64,000 bases of DNA from Vespula vulgaris (GCF_905475345.1 NC_066597.1:4286001-4350000), one strand, 5' to 3'. Counted from the first letter of the stretch, positions 39,228 through 52,570 are shown. Notes: generated by a model not told the origin, from the sequence alone. A program made the numbers and translations.

Positions 39228-41116
39228 AATGGTATAGTGTGGTTAACAAAAAATCGTCTCAAGAGAAAATGCGTTGGAAGTGCAGTTAGGGGAGTTGAGG
39301 GTGGGTTTGGGAAAGGAAGGGCCAAAGGGAGGGGAGAGAGGTGATGGATGATCGAGAAAGTTTCGACTCTAAGGTAATTTCAGTGAAACGACTTTTATCG
39401 GTGTTATCAGAGAACGATCTTTCTCATATCTTCTCACTTCCTATCTTTCTTCTCTTTTTCTCTTTCTCTTTCTCTCTTTTTTCTTTTTCTTTCTCTTGAT
39501 TTCTTTTTCTTTCTTTTTCTTTCTCATATATTGTATTTCTTTCCTTTTTTCCTTCATTCTCGTTGATGCGAAACGTTATTACCATCAACGCGACTATTCA
39601 CCGTGTAGGTGTCATCTTTCTCATATATATAAATTCTTTTTTTCTTTCTCTTTTACTTGTTTAAAAAAATAAAATCCTTATTCGTAGTATGGTACGTTTA
39701 TATATGTATCATATAATTCAAGTTTCGATGGACCCGTCTTGCAGACCAAGTTTTACGAGAACGTGTAAATAAATATTTTATACCGAGACCTTTCCTAGAT
39801 TTCTTTTTCTTTTAAAAATAGAACGTTAGTTTCAGAAATTTAGTTTTTCTTTTTTTTTTTTTTCTTATAAATTTGTTGTATTTTATATATCTTCAACGAA
39901 TATATTTAAATCTGATAGTAATGGTAATAATGACAATAATGATTAATGTAAATACATATATTACAAATTTTTTGAGTTTCTTTTTCTTTTTTTTTAAATT
40001 GAAGTAAATTGTGGTTGTATCTAATTATTATAATATATATATATAATATATATATATTTATTAATATATTATGCTGTGTACAATATAAAATAATATAATA
40101 TAATATAATATAATATAATATAATATAATATAATATAATAAATAAAATATATATTGATTTAAAAAAAAAATATTGAAATATGAATTAATAATTAATAATT
40201 TACGACGATAACATGAAATGAAACTTTTCTAATACATCGTATCTTATTATACTAACAATAACTAATACTATAACTTTCACACATTGTATTTATTATTTCC
40301 TTTTTCTTTTCTATCTTACTTCTGAACGTATTAATATTAAATATTTTATTCGTACTAAAGGGGGATTTAAATCGTTCGATAAATTAATTTAAAAGTCGAA
40401 TAAATATCGTGAATTTTTTTGTTCCTTGATCTGTTCTCTTCTTACGATGGGTTATATGCGGAACGAAAAGCGGAAGGAAAAGGTAGAAAAGAAATATGGA
40501 CGTCGATAATCTGATTTACGTTCGATGACCTTATCGAGGGCGAAGGAAGATCGGCTTCCGCGAACCTAGGGATATATCCGATGGTGTTCGTTCCTCTCGA
40601 TGGTCTAAGCGGTGCAAGCAACTATGTACGTCCCTGAGGTAATACATTTTATAGCGGACTGCGACATTTCTAGCCAATTCGGTCCACGACGATGACCTCG
40701 ACTTCTATTCGGTTAGTTTCGAGGGTTACCTTGTAGCTAACGGCTACGTGATGATCCTTTAAACTTTATTCGATAAAATATCGATTTTCGTTTATACAAT
40801 TCTAGCGAAAAGTTTAATCGTTTAATATATCATTTTTCTTTTCTTCTTTTATATGTGTGGATATGTGTGTGTTTATTTGATTAATCTAATCAATGATCGT
40901 TCTTTAAAATAATTGTATAATCGTTTCAATGTATAAGCTTTTATTAAAAATCTTTAGAAAAATTTTGTTTATCTACAAGAAATCTTTTCTATATTTTATT
41001 CGTTTGAGAAAATTTATCGAGTTGTTCGAATTGTTATTGAAATAATTAAACTTTTTAAAACGAATGAATTTTTATTAAAAACTTCAAAAGTAAATAGGAA
41101 TTATAAAAATTGTAGA

Positions 41117-41157
<41 letters not shown>

Positions 41158-44090
41158 AGAGTAAAAAAGTAGGAAAAAATATGAGAATTACATTGAGATA
41201 AAATTTTTTTCTCTCCTTTTTATTTATTTATTTATTTATTTATCTTTTTTTTTTAATCGAATTAAAAATTAAACATTAACGCATCGAACTTATAAAACAA
41301 CGTACACGTTCGAACTCATATGGCTTCATGCACAATCGTCGAATTTATCGATGTTTTACTTGATACTCGAAGGATAATAAATACGAAACAAAAAATCCAC
41401 CAAAAAAAATAGAATCAAAAAAAAAAAGAACAATAGAGAAAGAAAAAGGTAATTAAACTAGTAGATCTAGAAATTCTAACGTAATTTTAATATCGACGTC
41501 AATCTTTCGTAATTAAAATCTGTATAATATTACTTACGGAAGGATATAACGATCGAACGTTCATTTCTATCCGTTCGTATCCTACGTTAATTGCTCGTTA
41601 CCTCGAGATATCCTACGTACGATTTAGGATTAACGATGCCGACGCGGCGATTTATAATTGGAAATATCAAAGCTTGTATTTCATAGCATCCATGCTACAA
41701 AATGTCGGATGGACGCAAAAGCAAATATTTGTTCTCTCTCAGCCGATATTCACTTTAACGGAAGAGAATATTGATCAGACATTTTGTTCTCCAAAGGATT
41801 ATATAGGATTCTACAGTAAAAAAAAATAAAAAAAAGATGTTTTCTATTATAGCAAATATTATAGTTTACGATCTTTTTAAATACCTTGTTGGAAGTGTAC
41901 TCTTGTAAACCGTAGTAACACAGATTTGTGTCTACATTCCTTTTTTGTTTTTGTTTTTTTTTTGTTAATTCTATTTATTCATTTCTTTAAAAAAAAAAAG
42001 AATAATAATTATTATTAACATACAGAGTTTTTTTAATACATTTTCTATATTCGTTTAAACATTAATAACATAAATATGTAATTTGTTATCCTTTTTTCAA
42101 TTCATTCGATTTTTCTTTTTTTTTTTTTTTTTTTTTTGAGAAAAATAATAATAATAATTATTATTATTATTATTAACATGACTGATCGATTTGTTCGATC
42201 GATTAAACTTCATACGACTATCTCTAATTCTTTTTATAAAAAGTTTACTATAATACACATTTCATATATATATATTTCAATTATTTTGATGTGTTTGATA
42301 TAATTAGATAATCGTCTAAAACTAATATAAGAAATATTATAAAAGAAATATCCGATCTATGTTAATATATAAAATAAAAAGATAACACATTTATACATTT
42401 AAATTATTTGCCATAAATTTTATAAAATAGAAGAAGAGATAGAACGAATCATTATGATGCAGAAAACGTCGATGTTAAACGACATGATATAAAAATAAAA
42501 AAGTAAAAAGAAAAGCATGCATGGTTATCACACGTCCGATCGATCGATCATGTTATGCGAATCTCATTTTCAAAAGCAGTCAGGCTCTCTGTTTAGTCAG
42601 TCAGTCAGTCAGTCAGTTAGTAGGCAGACCAGGTAGGACTAGCTCGCGTGAATTGCAAAAGGACGAGAAGGATTTAGGTTAATCGGTTGCAGCTCCTCCT
42701 CCTTCGCTTGCAACAACTCTCAAGGGCCACGAAACTGCATTGAAATCTAGCCAAGGACTTTTAAGTTAACTCGAAATTGCTTCGATGCCTTTCAAACTAG
42801 CAGAAAATTTCTATTCGTCATGTTCTTCTATTGCAATGTTATATACACACATATAGTTAGGTATTATATATGTTTAGATATTATTTATGTATATATATTG
42901 ATTGCATAATATTACAAATTTTGTTCGTTTCTGGATTATAAAAATTAATAGAAATTATGTGCTTTAGGTTTGTTCTTTTTTTTGTTTTTTTTTATTTATT
43001 TATTTATTTATTTATTTATTTTTTTTTTTTGATATATATTGTCTGACAAAATTTTTTACGAGAATATTACATACATATTTTTTATTCTTTAATTATAGTA
43101 ATACTCATATTTATATTTATGTTCTCAGATTTTACAAATATAAATCTGAGATTCACTAGAAAAAGAAAAGAGAGAAAATAATTAGAGGTATACTTTGGTG
43201 ATAAATAAATCTTTTAAAAAAAAAAAAAAAGAAAGAGAAAGAGAAGATAATCTTCAGTAAATTCATTCGAATAATCATCCTCTTTGATCTTACAAATATT
43301 TCATATATGATATTAATTATGATGATTAAAAATTTGTTGTTCTTGAATGAAATATTTTTTTTTATTTATTTCGAAAAAATATTAGAAAAAAAATTCTAAG
43401 CGCAAATCGTGAAACATTCAAAACTAATAATTATTACAATGCAGCACGTTAAAAGGAAATTATTATTATTAAAATTAATATTGAAATATACGTATACGTA
43501 CATTATAAAAAAATAAATAAATAAATAAATGACATTTCATTGATAAAACAAATATCATTACTCCATTTGATTAATCAAATTAAATTTTATTTCGGATCAA
43601 TGATACCTAGTATGAAACCTTTATATTAATAGACAAATTTCATTGAAAAGTAAATTTGAATTTAATTTTCTTTTCCTTTTCATCGATTCAATCGTTTGTA
43701 GAATCTATTCGTTAATGGAAGTAGGGTTACATCGGCACGTAGACACGTACACGTATTTATATAAAGCACTCGACGAGAAACGTGGATAGGAATAAAAATC
43801 GTCAGTTAAAAAAATATACTCTACTCTCTCTCTCTCTCCTTCTTCTCTTCCCATCTTTCGTTTCTTCTTCTCCTTCATGATGTTTTTTTTAATTTTTTAT
43901 TTTTCTTTTTTTTTAATCTTGGAAATAGGCTATACCATTACGAAAAGCAATTTCGAAAATTTCAAAGGGTGCCATTGCAGTCAACGAATAATTTACATGC
44001 AACGTACATCGATAGGAGTGACGGGTCATACCGGTTTGGAGTAATTGAATAACGAACGATATGTGCATCTCGACGTGTATATATATGTAA

Positions 44091-44127
<37 letters not shown>

Positions 44128-44698
44128 GCCAATTTCGAAAAGGGATATTAGTCTTACTAATATTTTAAAGGATTATCAAAATTTATTAAAAAGATATAAT
44201 CAAATAAAATGAATAAAATCGAACAGTAGAATCAATAATATTAATATTTATTAAAAGGATATTAAGAAAATATATAAAAATAATTTGAGATATGTGCGTA
44301 CATGTGTATACCTGCATGTACATATTATCTTTAATTTTCTCTACGTAAATATATACGTATATATAGAAACAGAAAGTTTTGATTTCAATCTCCATTTTCT
44401 TCATTTTATTTCCATAGCAGTTTGTCGAGTTCTTTTTTCAAGCTGATAAATTGCATGTTAGTAAAGACCGAAAATCATCGTGGTCGCTTTTAAAAAGAGA
44501 AACAAAAAAATAGAGAGAAAGAGTGTATTTTATTTCCAGAATCATGAATGTAGATTTTATTTAGTATCTCTAGAATTAGAAACAATCCTAACTGCTAGTT
44601 TGTCAGGCAGTTTAAAAGTGAACTTCTCGAAAAGTTTTCAAAAGCGAATATCGTTGTTCTGAAAGAAAAAAAGAAAGAAAGAAAGAGATGGAGATACG
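37987..44698. other. Gene-free sequence with a few GC-richer unique islands
   Basis: There is a GA array near 39150-39222 and a TAATA pentamer tract at about 40088-40140. GC-richer unique stretches occur at 38000-38290, 40440-40770, 41560-41780 and 42530-42830, with an AGTC tetranucleotide tract at 42595-42620. I checked part of the 40.44-40.77 kb island by eye and found early stops and no exon with good splice sites. Confidence 0.45.

Positions 44699-44763
<65 letters not shown>
44699..44763. repeat. (GATA)n array, about 16 units
   Basis: Uninterrupted GATA tetranucleotides between GAAA and GA tracts. Confidence 0.95.
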
Positions 44764-44764
<1 letters not shown>

Positions 44765-45007
44765 GAAAGAAGGAGAAAGAGAAAGGGAGAAAAAAGTAAA
44801 AACGTTTCTCTCGAATTTCTCGACGCGTTAAATTTTCATTTGAAGTTCTATATATATACACATATATATATATACACACATATACATATATACATATATA
44901 TTCTTTTTTTTTTCTTTTTTTTTTTTTTTACTACAACACGAAGAGAAGCTAGGTTTACGCTTTGTAACGGCATCGATCGATGACACCCGGCACAGGACTC
45001 TCTCTTG

Positions 45008-45038
<31 letters not shown>

Positions 45039-45185
45039 TTCTTTTATTTCCTCTTTTTTCCTCTCTTATACCTCTCCACGTCGTTGCATCGTGCAATTTT
45101 TCTTGCAACGATGCACATTTCGTTCGACGCGATAAAAAATGCAGCTTTGTAGGGAGCTCGTTTGGGGTTGCGTTGAAAATATGTA

Positions 45186-45186
<1 letters not shown>

Positions 45187-45220
<34 letters not shown>
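45187..45220. repeat. (AT)n microsatellite
   Basis: About 16 AT units followed by an ACACAT tract. Confidence 0.85.
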
Positions 45221-45227
<7 letters not shown>

Positions 45228-46176
45228 CACATACACATATACATATGTGTTAAAGAGAGAGAGGAAGAGAGAGTTAGATGTAAAAAAAAAAAAACAACAA
45301 CAAGGGATTGTTCAAGAAAGAGACAGAGAATATATGTCCCAGAACAAAGTGATATGTGTATTCATATTCCGTTGTTAAAAAAAAAAAAAACAGAAAAGAA
45401 AGAAAGAAAAACAGTAAAAAAAAAAAAAGAAGAAAAAAAAGGAATTCATTCGTTGTCCTTAATTCGTGGCCTCCACTCTGTTCTGCCCGTAGGAAATCCT
45501 TTGGTTCGTTTGCTTAGCTCTGCAATGCGATCGAATGAATCGGTCAAAGGGCATATTACAGAGGATGTGCAATCGTTATTTTTAGAAAAATGTTGATATA
45601 TAGATAGACACGTATAACTTGGCCCTGAAACTATACGATTCGATATATGAATATCGATCGGAATATGAAATGACTTGAATAGGATATGACGTCAGTGTTT
45701 GATTCGATAATGAAACATAGCCTGTGTTAACACATTCGATCGACTACTGATTATTATTTTTGATATGTATTTTAAGGTACATAAGGTATATAGTTCATCA
45801 TATGTACTTACTTATCTCTGAGGAAAGAAAATAAGTAGAGAAGAAAATTAATTTGTAAAATTGTTATCATATGCATATGTATCTAATACGTCAATGTATA
45901 TATATATATATGTGCGTGTCGATGCATCGATATATGAATAGAAACATTTTGATATATAAGATATATAAATATATTATATATTTTGTTTTGTATTATTCTT
46001 TTTTATCGTCTTAGTATCGGTATAATATTAATAATATAATAATATTAATGTATTATTAGTTATAACAATTATTACTTTATTATAATATTCTATCATATTA
46101 ATATTCATTTATTTTATTATCTTTCTAAATGCTTTGAAAAAACATGAAAGAAAATATTAAATAGAAACATTTATAT

Positions 46177-46213
<37 letters not shown>

Positions 46214-47189
46214 GTTAAAACTAATTATTTTGATTAGTTGATTACTATTAATATATATTATCTGATCTTTTATTATATTTATTATATTTGTTGTCACTTC
46301 TCGATTCTTTTTCTTCTTACTCTCTTTTTATTTCTTTATTTTCTTCTTTTCTATTCACCCTAACTTTATTAAACAAACTCCGTGCAAAGAGAGATCTTTC
46401 ATTTCGATCTGCTTTAACTCTGGTCACTGACCTACATTTCAAGTCGTTTCCCATGGGTATTTTAGATGTGTTATCCACGAATTGCTGCAAACTGCCACAT
46501 GAACTATCACGCGAGGCTACTTCGCCTTCGTTCCGCTCTCTCTCTCTCTCTCTCTTTCTCTCTCTATCTCTCTCTGTCCCTCTCTCTTCAATTTTCTCGC
46601 TCGGTGGCTAGCTCTTTCTCTTCAATTTTCTCGCTCGATTCACAACGCTAGCCTTTTCTTTTTCCTTTTTTTTCTTTTTCTTTTTTTTTCTTTTCCTTCT
46701 CTAAGCCAAGTACGTATCTATCCGTTTTTTTTTTCTTTTTCTTTTTTTCCTTTTTTCTTTTTTCTTTCCTTTTTTTCTTCGATGACCTCGGCCTGAACTT
46801 CGAGCGAGAAACACCGTGCTCCAATTTAAACTTCCTATTCGGAGTTTTATACGATAGACATGCGATCGTTTGTCACGTTCTACGTTCGCTTAGTTACGAA
46901 AGATTCTCTTGATTTGTTTCCTAAAACGTATCTATTGACTATTTCAAATAGTTATTTGATAGCTCGATAAGATAGGGTTTTGATCGTTGAATTTGTGTTC
47001 AACGTTTGTTTGCTTTTATTGAAATGAAAGCATGAATTACGTTGTTCACACTTTTGAAAAGTAGTCATTGTCAGCCTAACGTAAATTATAGTATGTCAAT
47101 GTCAAGTAGTAAGAAATTATTCAAACGTATAATTCCTTCTTCTAATTTGAAGATTAATTGTTAAGATATCTATAAGTATGGTATATTCA

Positions 47190-47231
47190 GTTTTATCTAT
47201 CCAAATAAATAATATTAGAAATTTTTATTAA

Positions 47232-47277
<46 letters not shown>

Positions 47278-47385
47278 CAGTTTTATTTATCTAAATAAAT
47301 AATCTTAGAGTTGTTTATTAAAATAATAATACATATTCAATTGTATTTATTTAAATAAACGATATTAAAACTTTTTTATTAAAAA
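47190..47385 (-). repeat. Three loose copies of a TATYYAAATAAATAAT motif
   Basis: TTTTATCTATCCAAATAAAT, TTTTATTTATCTAAATAAAT and TTGTATTTATTTAAATAAAC occur near 47190, 47280 and 47340, each followed by ATTAGA/ATTAAAA and TTTTATTAAAA. The motif is the reverse complement of the TTATTTAGATATAAA motif found near the mariner-like ends, so this may be a remnant in the other orientation. An AT array (47237-47271) sits inside it. Confidence 0.4.
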
Positions 47386-48136
47386 CTTCAACATCGAATA
47401 TTTATCGATAAATTATTATAGTATTACGTAATAATACTATATTATTAGTTGTATAATTGCACGAATTTATTTGATAGATTGAAAAACGATTAGTATTGAT
47501 TTCTTATCGACAAATTATTATTTTCTAAAATGAACATTTATTTATTATTTCATTACGTCGTTCCTAAAAAATACTCAATTTAATATGAATTATTATCAAT
47601 GTCAATAAGTGCTTCGTTATTAAAACGGTATAGTATAGTTTACTTAATTTGTACGTTAATATTAAAGTTAATTATAAACTTAATACAAACGATATTAAAG
47701 ATAACGAATTTCTTATTTTCTTTTATTTTTCTTCCTCTTTTCTTCTTCTTCTTCTTCTTTTTCTTTTCTTTTTCTTTAATACTTCACGCTGAATACTGAT
47801 GGTAGATAAAAACAGATTTAAAAGAAATCGTGTTGGATTAATTTTTAGACGAACGAACCAAAAATAATAACTAATTTCTTTCTTTTACTCTTTCCTTCTT
47901 TTTTTCTTTCTTTCTTTTTTTCTTCTTCTTTCTTTTTTAGAATTTTAACAAAGAAACCAGCAAATATATTTTCCCTTTTCCTTAAGTTGGCCTTCCTTTT
48001 CCAACTCTTCGTCCAACGGCCCTATGTAATTTAGCGAACGTCATCTACCCCAGGCTTGTTAAACTTTATATCTACCTCGGTATAGTTAATTTTTTGAACG
48101 AAGACTCGGATAATCTTTCTAACCTAGAATAACCCC

Positions 48137-48164
48137 GCTGCTGCTGCTACTGCTGCAGCAGCTA

Positions 48165-48206
<42 letters not shown>
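48137..48206 (+). repeat. (CTG)n trinucleotide tract just upstream of the exon
   Basis: An imperfect CTG region with CTGCAGCAG and CTATTG interruptions is followed by about 13 pure CTG units (48167-48206). It lies 160 nt upstream of the acceptor at 48367. Stops between it and the exon in the exon's frame exclude a simple coding extension. Confidence 0.95.
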
Positions 48207-48208
<2 letters not shown>

Positions 48209-48335
48209 TCTCACCGTACACGCTTTTTATATTTTTATACGAAGACGTAATACCATCGTAATTTAAAAAAGAAAGAATGAGAAAGAAAGAGAGAAAAAGA
48301 ACAAAAAAAAACGAGTAGGTATATTACTGCTTTTA

Positions 48336-48367
48336 CTGATCTTGTTCTTTGTCTTTTTTTTTTCCAG
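48336..48367 (+). promoter_or_regulatory. 3' splice site: CTGAT branch-like motif, polypyrimidine tract and CAG acceptor
   Basis: CTGAT at 48336-48340 is followed by an almost unbroken T/C run and a terminal CAG at 48365-48367. Distance and composition are those of a standard metazoan acceptor and define the start of the 58-nt exon. Confidence 0.65.
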
Positions 48368-48425
48368 GATGATACCCGTATAATGAAGGTTGGAGATAAA
48401 AAGAGATGGATACACGACCCGAACA
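48368..48425 (+). CDS. Cow: Internal coding exon of a testican/Cow-like secreted proteoglycan (just before the FOLN module)
   Basis: This 58-nt exon reads as 19 codons plus one base. The frame opens Asp-Asp-Thr-Arg and ends with Lys-Lys-Arg-Trp-Ile-His-Asp-Pro-Asn before a phase-1 donor. Directly visible are a long pyrimidine run ending in CAG just before the exon, a CTGAT branch-like motif about 28 nt upstream, and a GTAAGT donor right after it. The split codon completes to Ser with the next exon at 63938. Testicans (SPOCK/Cow family) have a similar short segment ending in Asp-Pro-Ser-x just before the first follistatin cysteine, and this exon matches that position. Family knowledge: Cow is a secreted heparan-sulfate proteoglycan that binds Wingless and aids its extracellular movement. 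The 5' neighbour exon, expected to end in phase 0 and to include the signal peptide, was not found. An internal ATG exists, but the frame and splice sites argue for an internal exon. The gene name is inferred from a short match. Confidence 0.68.
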
Positions 48426-48431
48426 GTAAGT
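48426..48431 (+). promoter_or_regulatory. 5' splice donor GTAAGT
   Basis: A consensus GTAAGT hexamer follows the codon for Asn plus one base. It sets intron phase 1, which is confirmed by the open frame produced when joined to 63938. Confidence 0.65.
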
Positions 48432-49245
48432 TTTCTAGATAGTGAGTTAATTGATCAGAATGAAATTATTATCTCTATCCTTTCTCTTATCTTCTTCTAT
48501 TTTTTTTTTTTTCTTTTATTAAGTCAATTTATAAATTTTGATTGACTATTTTAATTAATACATTTACTTTATATGTTCTCGATTAATAATTTTTAAATAG
48601 CTATGTTGTAAAATAACTAATATGCATAATATAATATATATATATATAATTATTAATTATTAATAATATTTTCGTATATAGTAAAATAAGTAAAGAATAA
48701 ATAAATTTTTATATAAATTTGATGCATGTGTACAGGATGGAGTAATAACTTTGATCACCTTGAATGTTTTCGTTCTTTTTAGATGTATGGAGAGACTTTG
48801 TTAACAAAAGTTGAACGATACGGCACATAATATGATATAATAATTCTTTTTACAAGTGGTCACGTAAAGTACATGTAAAGGTCAACTAAGTTTTTGTTTT
48901 AAATAAGATTATACATTTTTGATTGCATTAGTCGATGCAGCTCAACATTCTTTATAAAAAGATATTAATTCATGTATTCTTGGAGAATTATTAATTTAGG
49001 AAATATTTGGATTTAAATAATTCTAAAAAAAAACCATGTGAAGATGCAACTAAAATGGAATAAGAGCAATTACATATATAGTAGTGGAGCTATCGATCTT
49101 TCAATTTTGTACATTATCAATTATTAATAGATTTGCTATTATTTATTTTAAATAAACAAATTAAAATTTATATAATTATAATGACAATTGAAACGAGTTC
49201 ATTATAATTATGTCCTTATTACGACAGAAAAGAAGAAATTCAATT

Positions 49246-50495
49246 TAAAAAATTATTAACAAAATCGATTTTATTATACCGATATTATTGCAATGTTTAA
49301 ATAAATAAAGAATAAATTATACTTGAAAACGGTGTTTTTTTCAAGTCTCTACGACTTTTCGTTCCGAAAATACAGTTAAAAGAAAAATTTTAATTAAAAA
49401 AAATTATTAACAAAATCGGTTTTATTATAACAATATTATTGCATTATTTAAATAAAGAAAGAATAAAATATGCTTGAAAACGGTGTTTGTATCAAGTCTC
49501 TACGATTTTTCGTTCCGAAGATATCGTCTTCGAAAGATTTTCATTCATAATTCTCATACAGCTGTTCGTAGTAGTAGTAGTAGTAAGGCATCGTAATTTC
49601 TTGGAATTTATATAGGTCAGTGTGTCACCGAACCACATGAATGAAATTATATAGGTTAGTAGGTCAACGTAATCGTCTTCGATTTATATGGGAATAACTT
49701 TGGATCTAAAAGTCGTAGAAACTTGAATCAAACGCCATTTTAAAGGGCAAAATTTTCTTCATTTTTTCAGCATATTGTTAATAATTAATTAACAATTTGT
49801 TATAAACACTTGTTATAAACAAATTCTTACGAAGTAAAATCATATTATTTTGACAATCAAACATTCTAATTGCGGTCAATTTGTAAAATTGTGTAAATTA
49901 ATAAATTATAAACAAATTCTATTTTTACAGAATAAATAATTATTTTATATTATTAATAACCATGTTTTTCATTTACATGGGAATATCTCGGAAAGTAAAA
50001 GTCGTAGAGACTTGATTCGAAAACCGTTTTAAAAGGTAACATTTTCTTTATTTTTCAAGCGTATTGTTAATAATTAATTAACAATTTGTTATAAACAATT
50101 TTTATAAACAAATACTTCCAAAGAAAATTCATCTTCTTTCGTCAATCAAAAATTCAGATCGGAACTGTTTTGTAAAATTTAGATAAATTAATAAATTATA
50201 AACAGATTATTTTTATATAGAAGAAACAATATCTTTTACATTACTGATAATGACATTTTCATTTCATTTTTCATTACATGAGAATTTTCATTTACATTTG
50301 CGAGATTAAAAGTCATAAAGACTTGAAACAAATACTTAAAGTAAGCGTAGCGTAAGCACTGAGTAAGCGCTGAGTAAGCGCTTATAAATATTTTCTATAA
50401 TAATACTTTTTCGATATACAGTAATACTTTTTTTATAGCGAATGTCGAGCTGCGACAACCAATGCAATCAGGAATATGTGATTCCATAAAAAAAA
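49246..50495 (+). repeat. Dispersed repeat, copy 2, inside the Cow-like intron
   Basis: This matches copy 1 (9303-10470) in the same orientation with a nearly constant offset. Module A anchors are at 49261 and 49412, inverted B anchors at 49702 and 49990, versus 9312, 9463, 9752 and 10041 in copy 1 (differences 39949, 39949, 39950, 39949). Divergence is low over the first 800 bp and rises at the 3' end, where copy 2 has an insertion-like AAGCGTAGCG/GAGTAAGCGC repeat near 50340-50382. No coding frame is present. Confidence 0.8.
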
Positions 50496-51180
50496 AAAGA
50501 AAGAAAAAAAAGAACACAATTGACCTTCATATATCTCTGACGCGTCCAACTGCAAAAAAGTTATTGCTGCAGTATTATAGTCCCCTGTGTACCGTACGAC
50601 TTTTTTTAACAAGGTTCCTCTATATCTTTAAAAAGATCGAAGATTTTTAAGATGATCAAAATGATATATTTATAATATATAATAATTATATTAATAAATA
50701 TATATATAATATTATTTTAGTTATTATGTTATTATTATTATTAACATTATATTTGATTCTCTATCTTGATCTCTAACATCTGCTTGTACCAACATAATAT
50801 TAAACCTTTTTCTTTCTTTCTTTCTCTTCTTTTTTTTTCTTTTTTTGTAGTTTTATGATTTATAATTTTTAAATAAATTCATGAACATTATTACGTTTAT
50901 TATATAAATATCTATCTAAATTTTATCTAAAGACAATTAATACGTGCATACATTGTTATCATATATAACATAATATTTATTCTAATTAATACATACACAT
51001 ACATATAATTATGAAATCTTTATTCATAAAAGATTACGATATTACATAAAATTTTCAATCGAATTTGAGTAAGAGTAGCTGCGATAAATATCACATTTCA
51101 TCGAGTTCGAAGGAGCCCCCATCGTGGATAGAAAGAGAATCCATTTGAATTCATAGCCATCGTGCATATACTCGGATTTT

Positions 51181-51360
51181 ATGACTTCTCCGTCCTTCTC
51201 TTACTACCGTCCCTTAAATCGGGGGCGGATGCACGCCATCGGCTCCTCGAAGGTGAGAAATCGTGAGATGTTCGTAAAAGAATGGCGTGCCGACCTCTCA
51301 CAGATATCGAACTCTCTCCAGGGAAAAAAAAGTGTGAGAGAGAAAGAGATAGATAGATAG
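51181..51360 (+). other. Small open frame (59 codons) in a GC-richer unique island of the intron
   Basis: An ATG frame begins Met-Thr-Ser-Pro-Ser-Phe-Ser-Tyr-Tyr and ends Lys-Glu-Ile-Asp-Arg at a TAG within a GATA-type tract. The surrounding 51060-51310 stretch is unusually GC-rich and non-repetitive for this window. A GTGAGA donor-like site lies inside at 51253, and a CATAG acceptor-like site lies just before 51160. I do not recognise the peptide. It could be chance, a cryptic exon or a conserved noncoding element. Confidence 0.15.
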
Positions 51361-51428
51361 CTAGAGAAAGAAAGAGAGAGAGAGAGAGAGAGAATATTTA
51401 CGAGAAGTGCACACTGAATAAAAAAGAT

Positions 51429-51432
<4 letters not shown>

Positions 51433-51480
<48 letters not shown>
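51433..51480. repeat. (GA)n microsatellite
   Basis: About 24 GA units within a wider purine-rich tract. Confidence 0.9.
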
Positions 51481-51483
<3 letters not shown>

Positions 51484-52155
51484 CACGAAGAGAATCAAAA
51501 TTATCTTCATAATTTTTGTAAGAATTAATCTTGGAAATATCATCTAATCAATTCATTTAAATTTCACTATCGATTATTATATATCGACTAATTTCAATAT
51601 ATCTAATTAATTTTTGATAAGCTAAAATACTACTCGTCGAATATGTTAGATTTCAATAACCAGAGATGAATTAAATAAAATTTTATTAATTTGATAAGAA
51701 GCATGAAACGTCAACTTTTTCCAAGCAACTTTTAAAGAATATCAATTTTAGTTTTAGGTTATGAAAAAAAAAGGGAAGAGAAGAAAAAAGAAAATACAAT
51801 TTTATTTACAGTTCATTCTTTTTTTTTCTTTCTTTCTTTTTAATAATAGAATCCTATTGATTTCAGTTTTTACAAAATAAAATTCTGTATTTTTGAAAGA
51901 TTTAAAAAGCAAAAAAAAAAGAACGAAAAATGTATTTTTGTTTATAAATAATATATGAATTTTCTGAAAAGGAAAAGGAAACGTTTTGATGGATTTAATA
52001 GAAACATTATTCGATTTAGAAAAGAATCGATGTCAAAGTGAAAATTATTCAAATACAAGAAGTAACAAAAGTATCTTATATATTTATTTAAGACTTTGGT
52101 ATAAGATGAAGGAGAAAGAAAGTACGATAAATAGATAGTTAAAATAAGAGAAAGG

Positions 52156-52199
<44 letters not shown>

Positions 52200-52352
52200 A
52201 AAAAGAAAAGACAACTTTCGAACTAACAAAATTGGAATTACCGATAGAAGTTAGAAACGTTGTTTCGAAGTCGTTTCTGTAGTCTAATTTAACATAAATT
52301 TACATATCATAGTAGATTCAATGGTGAAATGAAAATTTCTAATCCTTGTTTT

Positions 52353-52366
52353 CTCTATCTATCTAC

Positions 52367-52440
<74 letters not shown>
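52353..52440. repeat. (CTAT)n array, about 21 units
   Basis: Tetranucleotide array with one CTAC variant near the left end, passing into a CTTT tract. Confidence 0.94.
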
Positions 52441-52452
<12 letters not shown>

Positions 52453-52528
52453 CCTTTTCTACATCACATACTGTTTATCTTTTGCCTTGTGAAAAGCATT
52501 AGACTTTTTAAATAACTATCGAACATTT

Positions 52529-52570
<42 letters not shown>

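Larger units (their letters stand above)
44764..48136. other. Gene-free sequence upstream of the 58-nt exon
   Basis: AT- and T-rich sequence with CT tracts at 45018-45050 and 46540-46590, an AAT triplet array at 46181-46212 and repeated T-rich tracts at 46650-46780. No signal-peptide exon could be identified, although one is expected somewhere upstream of 48368. Confidence 0.45.

Noticed and set aside
48369..48385. ATG just inside the 58-nt exon as a translation start
   Set aside because: That ATG frame stops after four codons. The frame supported by the downstream exon is different.
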